Below are positions 48,336 through 57,997 of a DNA stretch of 64,000 bases, piece by piece. The DNA is taken from positions 246,992 to 310,991 of the forward strand of contig JADMXW010000003.1 in the NCBI GenBank assembly GCA_015548865.1, in the 5' to 3' direction. The first letter of the stretch is position 1; each line of letters opens with the position of its first letter. The DNA comes from Serratia marcescens (GTDB lineage Bacteria > Pseudomonadota > Gammaproteobacteria > Enterobacterales > Enterobacteriaceae). The notes under the pieces were generated by a model, which was given only the letters and a program-made list of their open reading frames with translations, was not told the DNA's origin and searched no databases. A program made the translations under genes and the position numbers.

Positions 48336-48578
48336 TCATGAATAAGAACATTGATTTTGCTGGTGGTCTTGTGTTTTCTGGCGCAGACCTGAAAGAGAGG
48401 TAATTGGGATGATAATATCGATGTGATAGCCATAGAACGGTTTCCTTGGTCGGCTACTACCAGAAACGCTAATTTCAAGGAGGGGAGTGCTGACGGGGTT
48501 GGCGTAACAGGTCTCAACGAATCCCAGCACTTCCGAAGAAGCTCCTGTCTGAGCCACCATTATTTCGATGTAGTACAA
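48336..48578 (-). CDS. Ash-family-like protein, copy 2 (open frame)
   Basis: 80 residues: MVAQTGASSEVLGFVETCYANPVSTPLLEISVSG follows the Ash-family core in a single frame, unlike the frameshifted copy at 38.5 kb. The upstream leader, with CGCCAATCCCGAC and AGCGCGT elements to about 48.79 kb, is also shared by both copies in the same orientation. The start codon is uncertain (either the first Met or the Met of MVAQT). The protein is diverged and may not be functional. Confidence 0.55.
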   Translation of the reverse strand: MYYIEIMVAQTGASSEVLGFVETCYANPVSTPLLEISVSGSSRPRKPFYGYHIDIIIPITSLSGLRQKTQDHQQNQCSYS

Positions 48579-49031
48579 GCATGAAGCTGATTACAAAAAG
48601 TACAGGTGTAGAAAGATTGAGGCACAAATAATCTACATAGCGCGTCTATAGTCGCTGTTGAGTTACTCAGGACGCCAATCCCGACCGTGCCTATTTTGCG
48701 GCGGTAAGCAAACTACAGCGTAGGGCGCTGACAGGCAAGATGAGGGCGGTAATTAATGATGTGATGTTTGGACGTCTGAGCTGTTACTTAGTGGACTGTT
48801 ATGATCGCCTTTACAGGTGGACGTAACGTGGACACTTAACATAAAGAGTAGCTACTGCGCTAACGTAGCCCTTTGCGCTTTGTACTCGTCATTGTGGCCC
48901 ATTGGTCAATAATGTTCTTGGTATGACTAGTATCCCATAAGCCACATTTTAGGCCTATAGAATAGTGCGGGCCTAAACGTAGGCCAATTATCACCGGATT
49001 TGGCTGGATATCCTCGAACAATCACGGACAC
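48579..49031. other. Boundary region between accessory DNA and tmRNA, no gene seen
   Basis: Up to about 48.79 kb this is the Ash leader repeat. The rest shows no supported gene. I looked for an integrase because the tmRNA 3' end is a frequent attachment site, but found none; a short frame reading NIIDQWATMTSTKRKGLR on the minus strand near 48.87 kb is too short to assign. Confidence 0.45.
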
Positions 49032-49066
49032 AAAAAAGCCCACATGGCTTGTGCCGTGCGGGCTTT
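49032..49066 (-). terminator. Terminator of the tmRNA gene
   Basis: Minus-strand hairpin with arms AAAGCCCGCACGGC and GCCATGTGGGCTTT (one mismatch), followed by T residues, about 45 bp beyond the mature 3' end of tmRNA. Confidence 0.88.
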
Positions 49067-49110
49067 CAGGACTCCATCGGATGACTCTGGTAATCACCGA
49101 TGTAGAATTT

Positions 49111-49474
49111 TGGTGGAGCTGGCGGGAGTTGAACCCGCGTCCGAAATTCCTACATCCTCGGTACTACATGCTTAGTCTAGTCTTTACATTCGCTTGCCAG
49201 CTGCGGACAGACACGCCACTAACAAACTAGCCTGATTAGTTTTAACGCTTCAACCCCAGGCAGGGCATCCACGCGATCTCTTTTGGGTTTGACCTCTCTT
49301 GATCCCCGTCCTAAGAGCGGAGGCTAGGGAGAGAGGGCTCAGAGCAGGTTATTAAGCTGCTAAAGCGTAGTTTTCGTCGTTTGCGACTATTTTTTTGCGG
49401 CTTTTTACGAGGCCAACCGCCCCTCGGCATGCACCTTGGGTTTCGCAAATCCCGTCGAATCCAGAATCAGCCCC
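49111..49474 (-). ncRNA. ssrA: tmRNA (transfer-messenger RNA)
   Basis: 364 nt. The 5' end GGGGCTGATTCTGG and the 3' end, encoding the TCCACCA tail and T-arm GGTTCAACTCCCGCC, form the tRNA-like domain. The tag reading frame (49352-49384 on the minus strand) encodes ANDENYALAA followed by TAA, the Enterobacterales tag. It rescues stalled ribosomes with SmpB, whose gene lies 45 bp upstream on the same strand. The 3' end faces the accessory region and may be its attachment site. Confidence 0.98.
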
Positions 49475-49519
49475 AAGTACTTCAGTAGTATAACAGAACC
49501 GTGACACCTTACGCTACTG

Positions 49520-50002
49520 CTAGCGGTTGGCGTTTTTCATGATGCGCGCTTTATCCATCTGCCATTCGCGCTCTTTGATGTCCGAACGCTTGTCATGCTC
49601 TTTCTTGCCTTTGGCGACACCAATCTTCACTTTTGCCCAGGCATTCTTCCAATACAGCGAAAGTGCGACCACAGTGTAACCTTCACGGTTGACGCGTCCA
49701 TAAAGCGAATCCAACTCACGCTGGTTTAGCAACAGTTTACGGGTGCGAGTAGGGTCACAAACCACATGGCTTGAAGAGGCCAGTAATGGCTGAAAGGTAG
49801 CACCAAACAGAAAGGCCTCACCGTCACGCAACAGCACATAGCTGTCGCTGATGTTGGCTTTGCCAGCGCGTAGTGATTTTACTTCCCATCCTTGCAACGC
49901 CAATCCCGCTTCGAACTCTTCTTCAATGAAGTATTCGTGGCGAGCACGCTTGTTTTGCGCAATGGTGGCGGAGCCGGGTTTATAAGCTTTTTTCTTTGTC
50001 AT
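49520..50002 (-). CDS. smpB: SsrA-binding protein SmpB
   Basis: 160 residues, the normal length. OB-fold core with [37 protein letters not shown], and the C-terminal tail [27 protein letters not shown] that enters the empty mRNA channel of the ribosome. It delivers tmRNA to stalled ribosomes. Transcribed towards ssrA and divergently from ratA. Confidence 0.98.
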   Translation of the reverse strand: MTKKKAYKPGSATIAQNKRARHEYFIEEEFEAGLALQGWEVKSLRAGKANISDSYVLLRDGEAFLFGATFQPLLASSSHVVCDPTRTRKLLLNQRELDSLYGRVNREGYTVVALSLYWKNAWAKVKIGVAKGKKEHDKRSDIKEREWQMDKARIMKNANR

Positions 50003-50157
50003 AGTGTCGTCATTATACCGGATGTTAAAGGGAAAGACATCACTGCCGCATCGGTGAGCGCACCTTGAGGAAGGGATGCGATCGTTGCCTCAGAATTTTT
50101 ACCATCCGGGCCATCGGTGCTATTATTCCGCGCGTTTGATGCTATTCGGAAAAAGCT

Positions 50158-50592
50158 ATGCCCAAGATTAGTCGCTCTGCACTGGTGCCCTACAGCGCGC
50201 AACAGATGTATCAGTTGGTGAATGATATCGCCTCTTATCCCCAGTTCCTGCCTGGATGCACCGGGAGCCGCGTTATTGCTGCCAGCGCCGAAGAGATGAC
50301 GGCTGCCGTCGATGTCTCTAAAGCTGGGATCAGTAAAACGTTTACCACGCGTAATACGCTCACGGAGAGCCAATGCATCAGTATGCAGTTGGTCGATGGC
50401 CCGTTTCGTCAACTGAGTGGCGATTGGCGCTTTATTCCCCTCAGTGCCGATGCATGTAAGGTTGAACTGCATCTCGATTTTGAGTTCACCAATGCGTTGA
50501 TCGAACTGGCTTTTGGCAAGGTGTTTAAAGAACTGGCAAGCAATATGGTTCAGGCCTTCACCCAGCGAGCCAAAGAGGTATACCGTGCCTGA
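50158..50592 (+). CDS. ratA: Ribosome-association toxin RatA (START-like/coenzyme Q-binding fold)
   Basis: 144 residues, Polyketide_cyc/START-like fold ([26 protein letters not shown]). In E. coli RatA was reported to block association of ribosomal subunits; its homologues (COQ10) bind quinones, so either role is possible. The next gene starts inside its last codons, as in E. coli. Confidence 0.93.
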   Translation: MPKISRSALVPYSAQQMYQLVNDIASYPQFLPGCTGSRVIAASAEEMTAAVDVSKAGISKTFTTRNTLTESQCISMQLVDGPFRQLSGDWRFIPLSADACKVELHLDFEFTNALIELAFGKVFKELASNMVQAFTQRAKEVYRA

Positions 50593-50869
50593 AATCCGTG
50601 TCGATGTGGTGTATGCCTTGCCTGAACGCCAGTATATGCGGTCAGTGACAGTGGAAGAGGGCGCAACGGTGGAGCAGGCTATTGTTGCCTCAGGGTTGTT
50701 GGCATTGCGTACCGATATCGATTTACAGGTCAACAAAGTTGGCATCTTTAGCCGATCGGTGCGTTTGACGGACGCAGTGGCAGAAGGCGATCGCGTAGAA
50801 ATATATCGCCCGCTGATTGCTGATCCTAAAGAATTGCGCCGCCAGCGTGCGGAGCGTTCTAAAAAATAA
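50585..50869 (+). CDS. ratB: RnfH/RatB family ubiquitin-like protein
   Basis: 94 residues from a GTG at 50585, preceded by AGAGG and overlapping ratA by eight bases; an ATG further upstream is in the wrong context. Beta-grasp fold with [16 protein letters not shown] and [22 protein letters not shown]. Function unclear; its conserved partner is ratA. Confidence 0.92.
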   Translation: MPEIRVDVVYALPERQYMRSVTVEEGATVEQAIVASGLLALRTDIDLQVNKVGIFSRSVRLTDAVAEGDRVEIYRPLIADPKELRRQRAERSKK

Positions 50870-51065
50870 GGCACGCGATGAGCCTCAGACTGATGACAAA
50901 GCCCGTTGTTAGGTGAAGTGCGTCGATGAGGTGGTAGCGGCGTAAGCCGCCAGAGCGCCCCTCGTCGTGATTCGTCGGGAAACACGAGCATGCCTAAAAG
51001 GGTTTGTCAGCGATCTCAGACACACGATGTGCCTTGTTATGTGAGCCTTTATCACCGCACCACTA

Positions 51066-51401
51066 TCAATTCAGCGTCGGTTGATTTTTCACGTTGGTCA
51101 AAATGCCATCCTGACTGAACGTCAGCGTCAGGGTTTGCTGTTTCACGGCCTCATGCCCCGGTTGCTGGCGGAAAACGTAGAACCAGGTGTCACTGCCAAA
51201 GGGGTCTTGCATCATCGGTGTACCCAACGTATAGACAACCTGTTGCTTGGTCATGCCAGTGTGGATTTTTGCCACATCAGCCGGTGCCAGATAGTTCCCT
51301 TGGTTGATATCTGGACGATAAACCAGTCTTTCCAGCGTAGAACAACCGGCGGTCAGCATAACAACCATCGCGGCGATGACGGTCAGCGTTTTACAGCGCA
51401 T
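51066..51401 (-). CDS. bamE: Outer-membrane assembly lipoprotein BamE
   Basis: 111 residues from the ATG at 51401 ([21 protein letters not shown]), with lipobox LTAGC; upstream in-frame ATGs are outside the family start. The mature part matches E. coli BamE closely ([56 protein letters not shown]). It stabilises the BAM complex that inserts outer-membrane proteins. Confidence 0.97.
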   Translation of the reverse strand: MRCKTLTVIAAMVVMLTAGCSTLERLVYRPDINQGNYLAPADVAKIHTGMTKQQVVYTLGTPMMQDPFGSDTWFYVFRQQPGHEAVKQQTLTLTFSQDGILTNVKNQPTLN

Positions 51402-51588
51402 AGTAAATACATTCCTTAAGGGCATAGGTTGCCGATGATAATAGACCTTGCCTGTCTTGAAAACCGGCAAGGCGCTTGTATGACCACCGGAATGCAAAAA
51501 AGTTGATTATTTTTGTCTGAACGCCAACGGTAACAACGGTAAAACGAGCTAATCCATTAGCTATGGCTCTGGATGCTTGCCGCTGTTT

Positions 51589-53250
51589 TTACGCTGCCAG
51601 TAACTCTTTGGCGTTAGCCAATGTATTTTTGGTTACTGCACTTCCCCCCAACAGACGGGCCAACTCTTGTAACCGTGCGCGTTTGTCCAGAGGCTGCATC
51701 AGCGTTTCAGTGGCGGCACCGTCGGTATGTTTGCTGACAAAGAAGTGTTGATGACCGCATCCGGCAACTTGCGGTAAGTGGGTTACACACATTACCTGAG
51801 TTGATGCGCCGAGTTGGCGCAGCATTTTGCCAACAATCGCGGCGGTAGGGCCGCTGATGCCCACATCGACTTCGTCGAAAATTAGCGCTGGAGTATCCAT
51901 TTTACGCGCCGTAATCACCTGAATAATTAGCGCGATACGGGAAAGCTCACCGCCGGAGGCTATCTTGGCCAGTGCCTGATGCGGTTGACCGGGGTTGGTA
52001 GTGACCAGAAATGCGATGCTGTCTGCGCCATAGGCTGTCAGGCGTTCAGGCGAAAACTCCACTTCAATGGAGAAATGGCCGTGCGGCATGGCGAGTTCAT
52101 GCATTTGTGCCGTAATCAACTGAGACAGTTCGTGTGCGTGATGCTGACGGCGGGCATGTAGCTGTTCCGCTGCATGAAGCGCCTGCTGATGATATTCACT
52201 GACGGCCAGACTGAGCGTAGCGTGATTGCTCTCTTGTTCTGCCAGTTGTTGCTGTTCATCCAGCAGTTGTTGGTAGAATATCGGCAGGTTTTCCGGGGCA
52301 ACGTGGTGTTTACGCGCCAGCGCCATCTGGCGTGACAAACGCTGTTCCAGCTCATAGAGTCGGGTTGGATCAAGATCCATTTGTTCGCTGTAGTGGCGCA
52401 GTTCATCGCTTGCTTCGCTGATTTGAATGCCGGCTTCTTCCAGCATATTCAGCACACTGCTCAATTTCTCATCCATGGCAGCAAGTTCGCCGAGCTGGTG
52501 CTTTGCGCTGTGGAGCATGCTCATGATGTTCTGATCGTCGTTTTCGCTGAGCAGTTGCAGTGCATGCTGGCTGAGTGACAGCAGTTGGCCACTGTTAGCC
52601 AGCCGTTTGTATTCAACGTCAATTTGCTCGTATTCGCCAGGCTGCGGGGAGAACTCTTTCAGTTCCTTGAGCTGGTATTGCAACAGTTCTCGGCGTGCTT
52701 CACGTTCGATATTCGCTTGCTGCAACTGTGCCAGATCGCGGCAGCTTTGGTGCCACTGTTGCCAGATTTGTTGCATCGCTGCAAGCAATTGTGGTTCGTC
52801 GGCATAGGCATCCAGCAGGTGGCGTTGGTGTTCGGGTTTAAGCAACAGTTGATGGGCGTGCTGCCCGTGCAGTTGGATCAGGTGTTGGCCCAATTCACGC
52901 AGCTGCGATAACGGCACGGCGGTGCCATTGATAAACCCGCGTGAACGCCCGTCAGCACTGATCACTCGGCGCAGCAGGCACTCGTTGCTGTCATCCAGTT
53001 GGTTTTGCTCAAGCCATGCTCGTGCCGCAGGGGTATCGCTGAGGGAGAAACGGGCGCAGATATCGGCGCGTTGTGCACCGGGGCGCACCATGCTGGCGTC
53101 AGAGCGGTTACCCAAACACAGGCCTAGTGCGTCAATCGCGATGGATTTTCCCGCACCGGTTTCGCCGGTGATAACGCTCATACCTGATTGAAAATCAATT
53201 TCTAACTCACGCACGATTGCGAAATGACTGATAGTGAGTTGCGCCAGCAT
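51589..53250 (-). CDS. recN: DNA repair protein RecN (SMC-like ATPase)
   Basis: 553 residues. Walker [11 protein letters not shown] near the N-terminus, two long coiled coils flanking the middle, then the signature region [20 protein letters not shown] and Walker [18 protein letters not shown]. It aids repair of double-strand breaks. Two adjacent LexA boxes upstream predict SOS induction. A strong AGGAAGGTG ribosome-binding site precedes the ATG. Confidence 0.98.
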   Translation of the reverse strand: MLAQLTISHFAIVRELEIDFQSGMSVITGETGAGKSIAIDALGLCLGNRSDASMVRPGAQRADICARFSLSDTPAARAWLEQNQLDDSNECLLRRVISADGRSRGFINGTAVPLSQLRELGQHLIQLHGQHAHQLLLKPEHQRHLLDAYADEPQLLAAMQQIWQQWHQSCRDLAQLQQANIEREARRELLQYQLKELKEFSPQPGEYEQIDVEYKRLANSGQLLSLSQHALQLLSENDDQNIMSMLHSAKHQLGELAAMDEKLSSVLNMLEEAGIQISEASDELRHYSEQMDLDPTRLYELEQRLSRQMALARKHHVAPENLPIFYQQLLDEQQQLAEQESNHATLSLAVSEYHQQALHAAEQLHARRQHHAHELSQLITAQMHELAMPHGHFSIEVEFSPERLTAYGADSIAFLVTTNPGQPHQALAKIASGGELSRIALIIQVITARKMDTPALIFDEVDVGISGPTAAIVGKMLRQLGASTQVMCVTHLPQVAGCGHQHFFVSKHTDGAATETLMQPLDKRARLQELARLLGGSAVTKNTLANAKELLAA

Positions 53251-53261
53251 GAATCACCTTC

Positions 53262-53277
53262 CTGTATGTAACAACAG
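53262..53277. promoter_or_regulatory. LexA box 1 of recN
   Basis: CTGT-N8-ACAG (CTGTATGTAACAACAG), the SOS consensus spacing, 12 bp upstream of the recN start codon. It would lie in the leader or promoter and act with the neighbouring box. Confidence 0.72.
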
Positions 53278-53278
53278 A

Positions 53279-53294
53279 CTGTAATTACGTACAG
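53279..53294. promoter_or_regulatory. LexA box 2 of recN
   Basis: CTGT-N8-ACAG (CTGTAATTACGTACAG) with good flanks (ACAGTATA). Directly beside box 1, so two LexA dimers could bind side by side for tight repression, as known for E. coli recN. Confidence 0.82.
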
Positions 53295-53337
53295 TATAAT
53301 GCCGTTTTTTAACCAGTAAAGTGGCCAGCGCGAAATT

Positions 53338-54216
53338 TTAAAATAATTTTTTCGACCACCCCAGTTTAGTACTTAATGTATTGAAGTAACTGTAATTTTC
53401 AGGGTGTATCAAATTTAGCGAATATTGACTGCGGGTAATCAGTACCTCCTCCCCCTCCTGTACCGGTAGGGTTATCTGGCTGTCGCAGCTTAACTCCAAA
53501 TCGTTGGTGATATGAGAAAACTTCAGACGGATGGTGCTGCTGCTGTTTATCACCAGCGGGCGCGCTGAAAGCGTATGCGGAAACATGGGCACCAGCGCGA
53601 TGGCATCCAGTGAGGGCGTTAGAATGGGACCGCCGCCGGAAAGCGAATAAGCGGTGGAACCAGTAGGCGTTGAGATAATCAGGCCGTCCGAGCGCTGGGA
53701 AAAGGCAAAACGATCGTCAATATAGACTTCGAATTCAATCATATGAGCGACTTTCCCTGGGTGCAGCACCACTTCATTGATCGCTGTGCTGGTGCTGTCC
53801 GGCTGATTGCGACGGCAAACGTGCGCTTCCAGCATAAAACGTCGTTCACTCAGGTAGTGTCCTTCCAGCACCTCAGTCAGTTGTTGCTGAGCCTGATCGG
53901 GATCGAGATCCGTCAAGAAGCCAAGATTTCCCCGATTGACGCCAATGACGTCGATGTCATAGCGAGAGAGTACGCGTGCAGCGCCTAACATGTTGCCGTC
54001 GCCACCGACCACCACGGCCAGATCGGCCTGCATACCGATCTCCGCCAGGCTGCCGGTTACTGCGTCAGGCAGATTTAGCTCATGGGCAATATGTTGCTCC
54101 AGCATGACTTTATAGCCTTTGCCGTGCAGCCAGTGATACAACATCTCATGCGTCGCCAGTGCCGTGGGGTGGCGCGGGTGGCCCACAATGCCAATGCAAT
54201 TGAACTGTTTAGTCAT
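53338..54216 (-). CDS. nadK: NAD kinase
   Basis: 292 residues from the ATG at 54216 ([17 protein letters not shown]), equal to the E. coli protein; a 70-residue upstream extension of the frame crosses the grpE promoter and is rejected. Kinase motifs [16 protein letters not shown] and the diglycine-rich [30 protein letters not shown]. It makes NADP from NAD. Divergent from grpE. Confidence 0.97.
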   Translation of the reverse strand: MTKQFNCIGIVGHPRHPTALATHEMLYHWLHGKGYKVMLEQHIAHELNLPDAVTGSLAEIGMQADLAVVVGGDGNMLGAARVLSRYDIDVIGVNRGNLGFLTDLDPDQAQQQLTEVLEGHYLSERRFMLEAHVCRRNQPDSTSTAINEVVLHPGKVAHMIEFEVYIDDRFAFSQRSDGLIISTPTGSTAYSLSGGGPILTPSLDAIALVPMFPHTLSARPLVINSSSTIRLKFSHITNDLELSCDSQITLPVQEGEEVLITRSQYSLNLIHPENYSYFNTLSTKLGWSKKLF

Positions 54217-54283
54217 CGTTATGCTTTTCCTTACCCTGAGCCGCCCGGTATCACGAAATCTGTCGGGATATGTGACTACTTCT

Positions 54284-54312
54284 CTTGAATCCCCTGTTTT
54301 CATCCCCATAAT
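54284..54312 (+). promoter_or_regulatory. Heat-shock (sigma-32) promoter of grpE
   Basis: -35 CTTGAAT at 54284-54290 and -10 CCCCATAAT at 54304-54312, 13-nt spacer; both match the sigma-32 consensus (CTTGAAA, CCCCATNT). Located 43 bp before the grpE start codon. Confidence 0.88.
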
Positions 54313-54354
54313 AAGCGAACAAGCGAGATGAATGCTAAAACCGCGGAGAATTTC

Positions 54355-54942
54355 ATGAGTAGTAAAGAACAGAAGTTGCCTGACGAGCAAGTCGTAGATC
54401 AAATGGAAGCGGCACAGGGGCAACATGCGGAAGTGGAACCTGTAACATCAGACGTCGCCGACCCGCGTGATGAACGTATTGCCGAACTGGAAGCGCAACT
54501 GAGCGAACTACAGCAGCGTGAGCGCGATACTGTGCTTCGCGCGCGCGCCGAAGCGGACAATATCCGTCGTCGCGCTGAAATGGACGTGGAAAAAGCGCAC
54601 AAATTTGCGTTGGAAAAATTTGCCGGTGAAATGTTGCCCGTGATCGATAATCTCGAGCGTGCGCTGGAGGCGGCCGATCGCAGCAATGAATCTCTCGCCT
54701 CGTTGATTGAGGGTGTGGAGCTGACGCTTAAATCCCTGCTGGATGCTGTGCGCAAGTTCGGTATCGACGTGGTCGGTGAAGTGAACGTGCCGTTTAACCC
54801 AGAAGTACACCAGGCTATGACCATGCTGGAATCTGCTGACCATGCGCCCAATTCAGTGATGATGGTGATGCAAAAGGGTTACACGCTGAACGGTCGTTTG
54901 CTGCGTCCTGCTATGGTTGCTGTTTCCAAGGCTAAGGGCTGA
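54355..54942 (+). CDS. grpE: GrpE, nucleotide exchange factor of DnaK
   Basis: 195 residues from the ATG at 54355 ([12 protein letters not shown], aligning with E. coli GrpE). Long N-terminal helix for the dimer coiled coil ([21 protein letters not shown]), then [40 protein letters not shown] and the beta domain ending [23 protein letters not shown]. Heat-shock promoter upstream, strong terminator downstream. Confidence 0.97.
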   Translation: MSSKEQKLPDEQVVDQMEAAQGQHAEVEPVTSDVADPRDERIAELEAQLSELQQRERDTVLRARAEADNIRRRAEMDVEKAHKFALEKFAGEMLPVIDNLERALEAADRSNESLASLIEGVELTLKSLLDAVRKFGIDVVGEVNVPFNPEVHQAMTMLESADHAPNSVMMVMQKGYTLNGRLLRPAMVAVSKAKG

Positions 54943-55000
54943 TTTTCCTGAGCGACCTGCGCGTGCCCTGAGGTCAGACGTAACAAATTGAAATCAATAA

Positions 55001-55035
55001 AAACCCCAAGTGACTTTTTACCTTGGGGTTTTTTG
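55001..55035 (+). terminator. Rho-independent terminator of grpE
   Basis: Arms AAACCCCAAG (55001-55010) and CTTGGGGTTT (55022-55031), 11-nt loop, followed by TTTT; ends at about 55035. Confidence 0.92.
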
Positions 55036-55103
55036 TTTATATTTTGTTAACAACATGGCGGAGATCACATTTCCAGAGATGAGCGCGTATTGGTGACGAC
55101 GGG

Positions 55104-55223
55104 ATGCTGATTAGCGTGAACTTTTTTGTGAAACATATTCCCCTGTTAATCGTATTGGCTTTGGTTATTGCAGCAATCAGTTTTACCACTCTAGATGCAC
55201 TTGATAATCATTATCATTCATGA
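55104..55223 (+). CDS. Possible 39-residue membrane peptide upstream of mntH
   Basis: A short frame encodes MLISVNFFVKHIPLLIVLAL, then VIAAISFTTLDALDNHYHS: one membrane helix with a histidine-rich tail. It lies between the grpE terminator and mntH, and its last codons overlap the Fur box. The ribosome-binding site (GACGGG) is weak. It may be fortuitous; small membrane proteins are however easily missed. Confidence 0.25.
   Translation: MLISVNFFVKHIPLLIVLALVIAAISFTTLDALDNHYHS
55203..55219. promoter_or_regulatory. Fur box of mntH
   Basis: GATAATCATTATCATTC matches the Fur consensus (GATAATGATAATCATTATC) as overlapping hexamers, 43 bp before the mntH start. Iron and manganese control of mntH through Fur is known in E. 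coli; I see no clear MntR site. Confidence 0.75.
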
Positions 55224-55261
55224 CAGAGTAAATCATTATAGAGGTCATTAAGGGTCATTGT

Positions 55262-56500
55262 ATGCCGGGGAGCCGAGTGATAGAGACTGCCAGCCGCACG
55301 TCAAGGAAGCTTAAGCTTTCCCTGATGGGGCCAGCATTTATAGCGGCGATCGGTTATATCGATCCGGGTAACTTCGCCACCAATATTCAATCGGGGGCAG
55401 CTTACGGCTACCAATTGCTATGGGTTGTGGTATGGGCCAACCTGATGGCGATGCTGATTCAGTTGCTTTCTGCCAAGCTCGGCATTGCTACTGGGAAAAA
55501 TCTGGCAGAGCATATTCGCGATCGTTTCCCTCGCCCTGCTGTGTGGGCCTATTGGGTGCAGGCGGAGATCATCGCCATGGCAACCGATTTGGCCGAGTTT
55601 ATCGGCGCTGCCATCGGCTTTAAGTTGCTGTTGGGGGTTTCGCTGCTTGAAGGCGCAATTCTCACCGGTATCGCTACCTTCCTGATTTTGGCGCTACAAC
55701 AGCGAGGTCAAAAGCCGCTGGAGATGATTATCGGCGGACTGCTGCTGTTTGTCGCTGCTGCGTATATTGTCGAGTTGATCTTTTCGCGTCCTGAAATGGC
55801 CTCTCTGGTGCGTGGCATGGCAGTGCCGCAGTTGCCCACCTCGGATGCGGTGCTGCTGGCTGCTGGGGTGTTGGGGGCAACTATTATGCCCCATGTGATT
55901 TACCTACACTCTTCATTGACCCAGCAGGGCGAGGCACATACGCGTGCCGAGCGCTATGCAGCGACGAAAATCGACGTGGCGGTGGCGATGACCATCGCGG
56001 GGTTCGTCAATCTGGCGATGATGGCTACTGCGGCTGCGGCGTTCCATTTTAGCGGCAATCAGGATATTGCCGATCTGGAGCGTGCCTATCTTACCCTCGA
56101 TCCGCTGTTAGGGCGAGCGGCGGCAACCATTTTTGGCTTAAGTCTGGTGGCCGCGGGGCTCTCTTCAACCGTAGTGGGTACGCTGGCCGGGCAAGTGGTG
56201 ATGCAAGGGTTTATCCGTTTCCATATTCCACTGTGGGTGCGGCGCACGGTCACCATGCTGCCTTCGTTTATTGTGATTATGTCTGGCATGGAACCCACTC
56301 GTGTGTTGGTGCTAAGCCAGGTTTTACTCAGTTTTGGTATCGCATTGGCGTTGGTACCGTTGTTGGCGTTTACCGGAAATCGAGCATTGATGGGATGTAT
56401 GGTCAATGGTCGTTGGGTGCAGAATACCGGTAATTTAATTGTTTTTATTGTTGTTTCTCTCAATGCTTATCTGCTGATCAGCATGTTTTTCCTCGGCTGA
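55262..56500 (+). CDS. mntH: Proton-coupled Mn(II)/Fe(II) transporter MntH (NRAMP)
   Basis: 412 residues with eleven predicted helices. The metal-site motifs of NRAMP proteins are intact: DPGNFATN in helix 1 and [13 protein letters not shown] in helix 6. It imports manganese across the inner membrane, with a role in oxidative stress resistance. Fur box upstream. Confidence 0.97.
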   Translation: MPGSRVIETASRTSRKLKLSLMGPAFIAAIGYIDPGNFATNIQSGAAYGYQLLWVVVWANLMAMLIQLLSAKLGIATGKNLAEHIRDRFPRPAVWAYWVQAEIIAMATDLAEFIGAAIGFKLLLGVSLLEGAILTGIATFLILALQQRGQKPLEMIIGGLLLFVAAAYIVELIFSRPEMASLVRGMAVPQLPTSDAVLLAAGVLGATIMPHVIYLHSSLTQQGEAHTRAERYAATKIDVAVAMTIAGFVNLAMMATAAAAFHFSGNQDIADLERAYLTLDPLLGRAAATIFGLSLVAAGLSSTVVGTLAGQVVMQGFIRFHIPLWVRRTVTMLPSFIVIMSGMEPTRVLVLSQVLLSFGIALALVPLLAFTGNRALMGCMVNGRWVQNTGNLIVFIVVSLNAYLLISMFFLG

Positions 56501-56524
56501 TATAGCGCAGTATCTCTCCCGTCT

Positions 56525-56568
56525 AATGGATTGTTGTCACAATAAATGTGATGGCAGTCCATTTTTGT
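56525..56568 (+). terminator. Terminator after mntH
   Basis: Arms AATGGA (56525-56530) and TCCATT (56558-56563) with an inner TCAC/GTGA pair, followed by a short T-run, 25 bp beyond the stop. Confidence 0.6.
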
Positions 56569-56630
56569 TATCAAAAGGCTGGCGCTCATTTTTCCTCCTC
56601 TCTATTATTTGGATCATTAATACGAACAGC

Positions 56631-56646
56631 GTTCGCATATGCGAAC
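56631..56646. promoter_or_regulatory. Perfect 16-bp palindrome, candidate IclR operator
   Basis: GTTCGCATATGCGAAC, 15 bp upstream of the alcohol dehydrogenase start; a related half-site CGAACAGCGTTCG overlaps its left end. IclR-family regulators often bind palindromes of the TTCGC...GCGAA type, and an IclR gene closes this locus at 62421. Confidence 0.6.
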
Positions 56647-56661
56647 AAAAAGAGGTGAGAG

Positions 56662-57816
56662 ATGCCAGCTTTTGATTACAGTAATCCCGTCAAATTTCAT
56701 TTTGGATTAGGGCGACATAAGCAAGTGGGTGATATTGCCCGTCCTTACGGTAAAAAGGCGTTGCTGGTTGCGTCGGACAGCTCCAAACCTACAGGACAGT
56801 TACAGGCGGTGCAGCAGTCGCTGACTGACGCTGGCGTAGCGTTTGCAGTTTACGATCGTTTTATGCAAAACCCGCTGTCCACACTGGTAGCTGAAGGGGC
56901 GCAGGTTGCGATAGATGAAGGCTGTGATCTGGTGATCGGTCTCGGTGGCGGCAGTGCGATGGACATGGCGAAAGGAATTGCATTTTCTGCGGTAAATGAA
57001 GGCAGCATTTGGGATTATGTGTTTGGTCGCAAAGTAGGAACAAGTGCATTGCCGATCATTCTTATTCCAACCACGGCAGGTACCGGCAGTGAAGCTAATC
57101 GCACGGCGGTGTTCACCAACCCGGAAACCAACGATAAGAAAGGCTTGGTTAATCCGTTAATCTATCCGAAAGCAGCCATTATCGATCCTGAATTGATGCT
57201 GACCCTGCCAAAACGCGTGATTGCCGGGCCGGGAGCAGATGTGCTGTTCCATGCGCTGGAATCTTACATTTCCAAGAATGCTACGCCGTTTAGCGAAATG
57301 CTGTCCCTGCGTGCGATTGAGCTGATCGCACAGAACCTGCCGCAGGTCTATGAAGATGTCACTAACGTGGCAGCTTGGGAGAAAGTTACACTGGCAAGCT
57401 CGTTGGCGGGCATGGCAATTGATTGCGCCGGCACCACGTTACCGCACGCGTTGCAGCACCCGATGGGGGGCTTGCTAGATGTGGTTCACGCAGAAGGTAT
57501 CGCGGCCATTTATAAACCCTTTATGGAATATACCTGGCCTGCAGCACCGGAGAAGTTTGCTGCTATCGCGAAAGCCATGGGCGTGGATACGCGTGACATG
57601 AATCAGGAACAGGCGGCAGAAAGCAGCGTGGCTGCAGTTCATCAATTCCTGACTGGGATTAATATGGTTCCGACGCTGACGCAACTGGGTGTTAAAGAAG
57701 AGCATTTCGATTGGTTGATTAATAATGTATTAACCACCATGAAAGTCGTACTGTCAAATAATCCGCGTGTACCAGATGGAGAAAAAATTCGGGAGATTTA
57801 TCAGGGCTGCTTGTAA
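56662..57816 (+). CDS. Iron-containing alcohol dehydrogenase
   Basis: 384 residues. NAD(P)-binding GLGGGSAMDMAKG at about residues 92-104; PTTAGTGSEANRTAV; metal ligands in the ADVLFHALESY and THALQHPMGG-like LPHALQHPMGGLLDVVHAEG segments, typical of group III alcohol dehydrogenases. The family covers butanol, lactaldehyde and sugar-alcohol oxidoreductases. Position at the head of a sugar-acid locus suggests a sugar-derived aldehyde or hydroxyacid as substrate. A 16-bp palindrome lies in its promoter. Confidence 0.88.
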   Translation: MPAFDYSNPVKFHFGLGRHKQVGDIARPYGKKALLVASDSSKPTGQLQAVQQSLTDAGVAFAVYDRFMQNPLSTLVAEGAQVAIDEGCDLVIGLGGGSAMDMAKGIAFSAVNEGSIWDYVFGRKVGTSALPIILIPTTAGTGSEANRTAVFTNPETNDKKGLVNPLIYPKAAIIDPELMLTLPKRVIAGPGADVLFHALESYISKNATPFSEMLSLRAIELIAQNLPQVYEDVTNVAAWEKVTLASSLAGMAIDCAGTTLPHALQHPMGGLLDVVHAEGIAAIYKPFMEYTWPAAPEKFAAIAKAMGVDTRDMNQEQAAESSVAAVHQFLTGINMVPTLTQLGVKEEHFDWLINNVLTTMKVVLSNNPRVPDGEKIREIYQGCL

Positions 57817-57912
57817 TTCTATGTGCGTTATCCACCAGGGATAAACGCTTATTTATCTGGTGCGTAGTGCCATTAATAGCAACCAGCACCAGACACTAAA
57901 AAGCTATTCCAC

Positions 57913-57933
57913 CTGGCGAAGTTTTTTCGCCAG
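57913..57933 (+). terminator. Stem-loop after the alcohol dehydrogenase gene
   Basis: CTGGCGAA (57913-57920) pairs with TTCGCCAG (57926-57933). No strong T-run after it; it may separate the dehydrogenase from the kinase genes. Confidence 0.5.
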
Positions 57934-57997
57934 AGGACTTCTGTACCCTATTTTTGATGGCCGTTATAAATAGAGTGACAATAAGAGGCTAACGATT

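Noticed and set aside
48850..48960. Integrase C-terminus beside tmRNA
   Set aside because: Only a ~18-residue frame of vague resemblance; too short to support.
49111..49200. Separate alanine tRNA gene
   Set aside because: The tRNA-like 3' half belongs to tmRNA; no full cloverleaf is present.
50881..51065. Gene between ratB and bamE
   Set aside because: No frame with start, ribosome-binding site and protein-like sequence; a plain convergent intergenic region.
54217..54426. 70-residue extension of NAD kinase
   Set aside because: It crosses the sigma-32 promoter and start of grpE and is absent from the 292-residue family.
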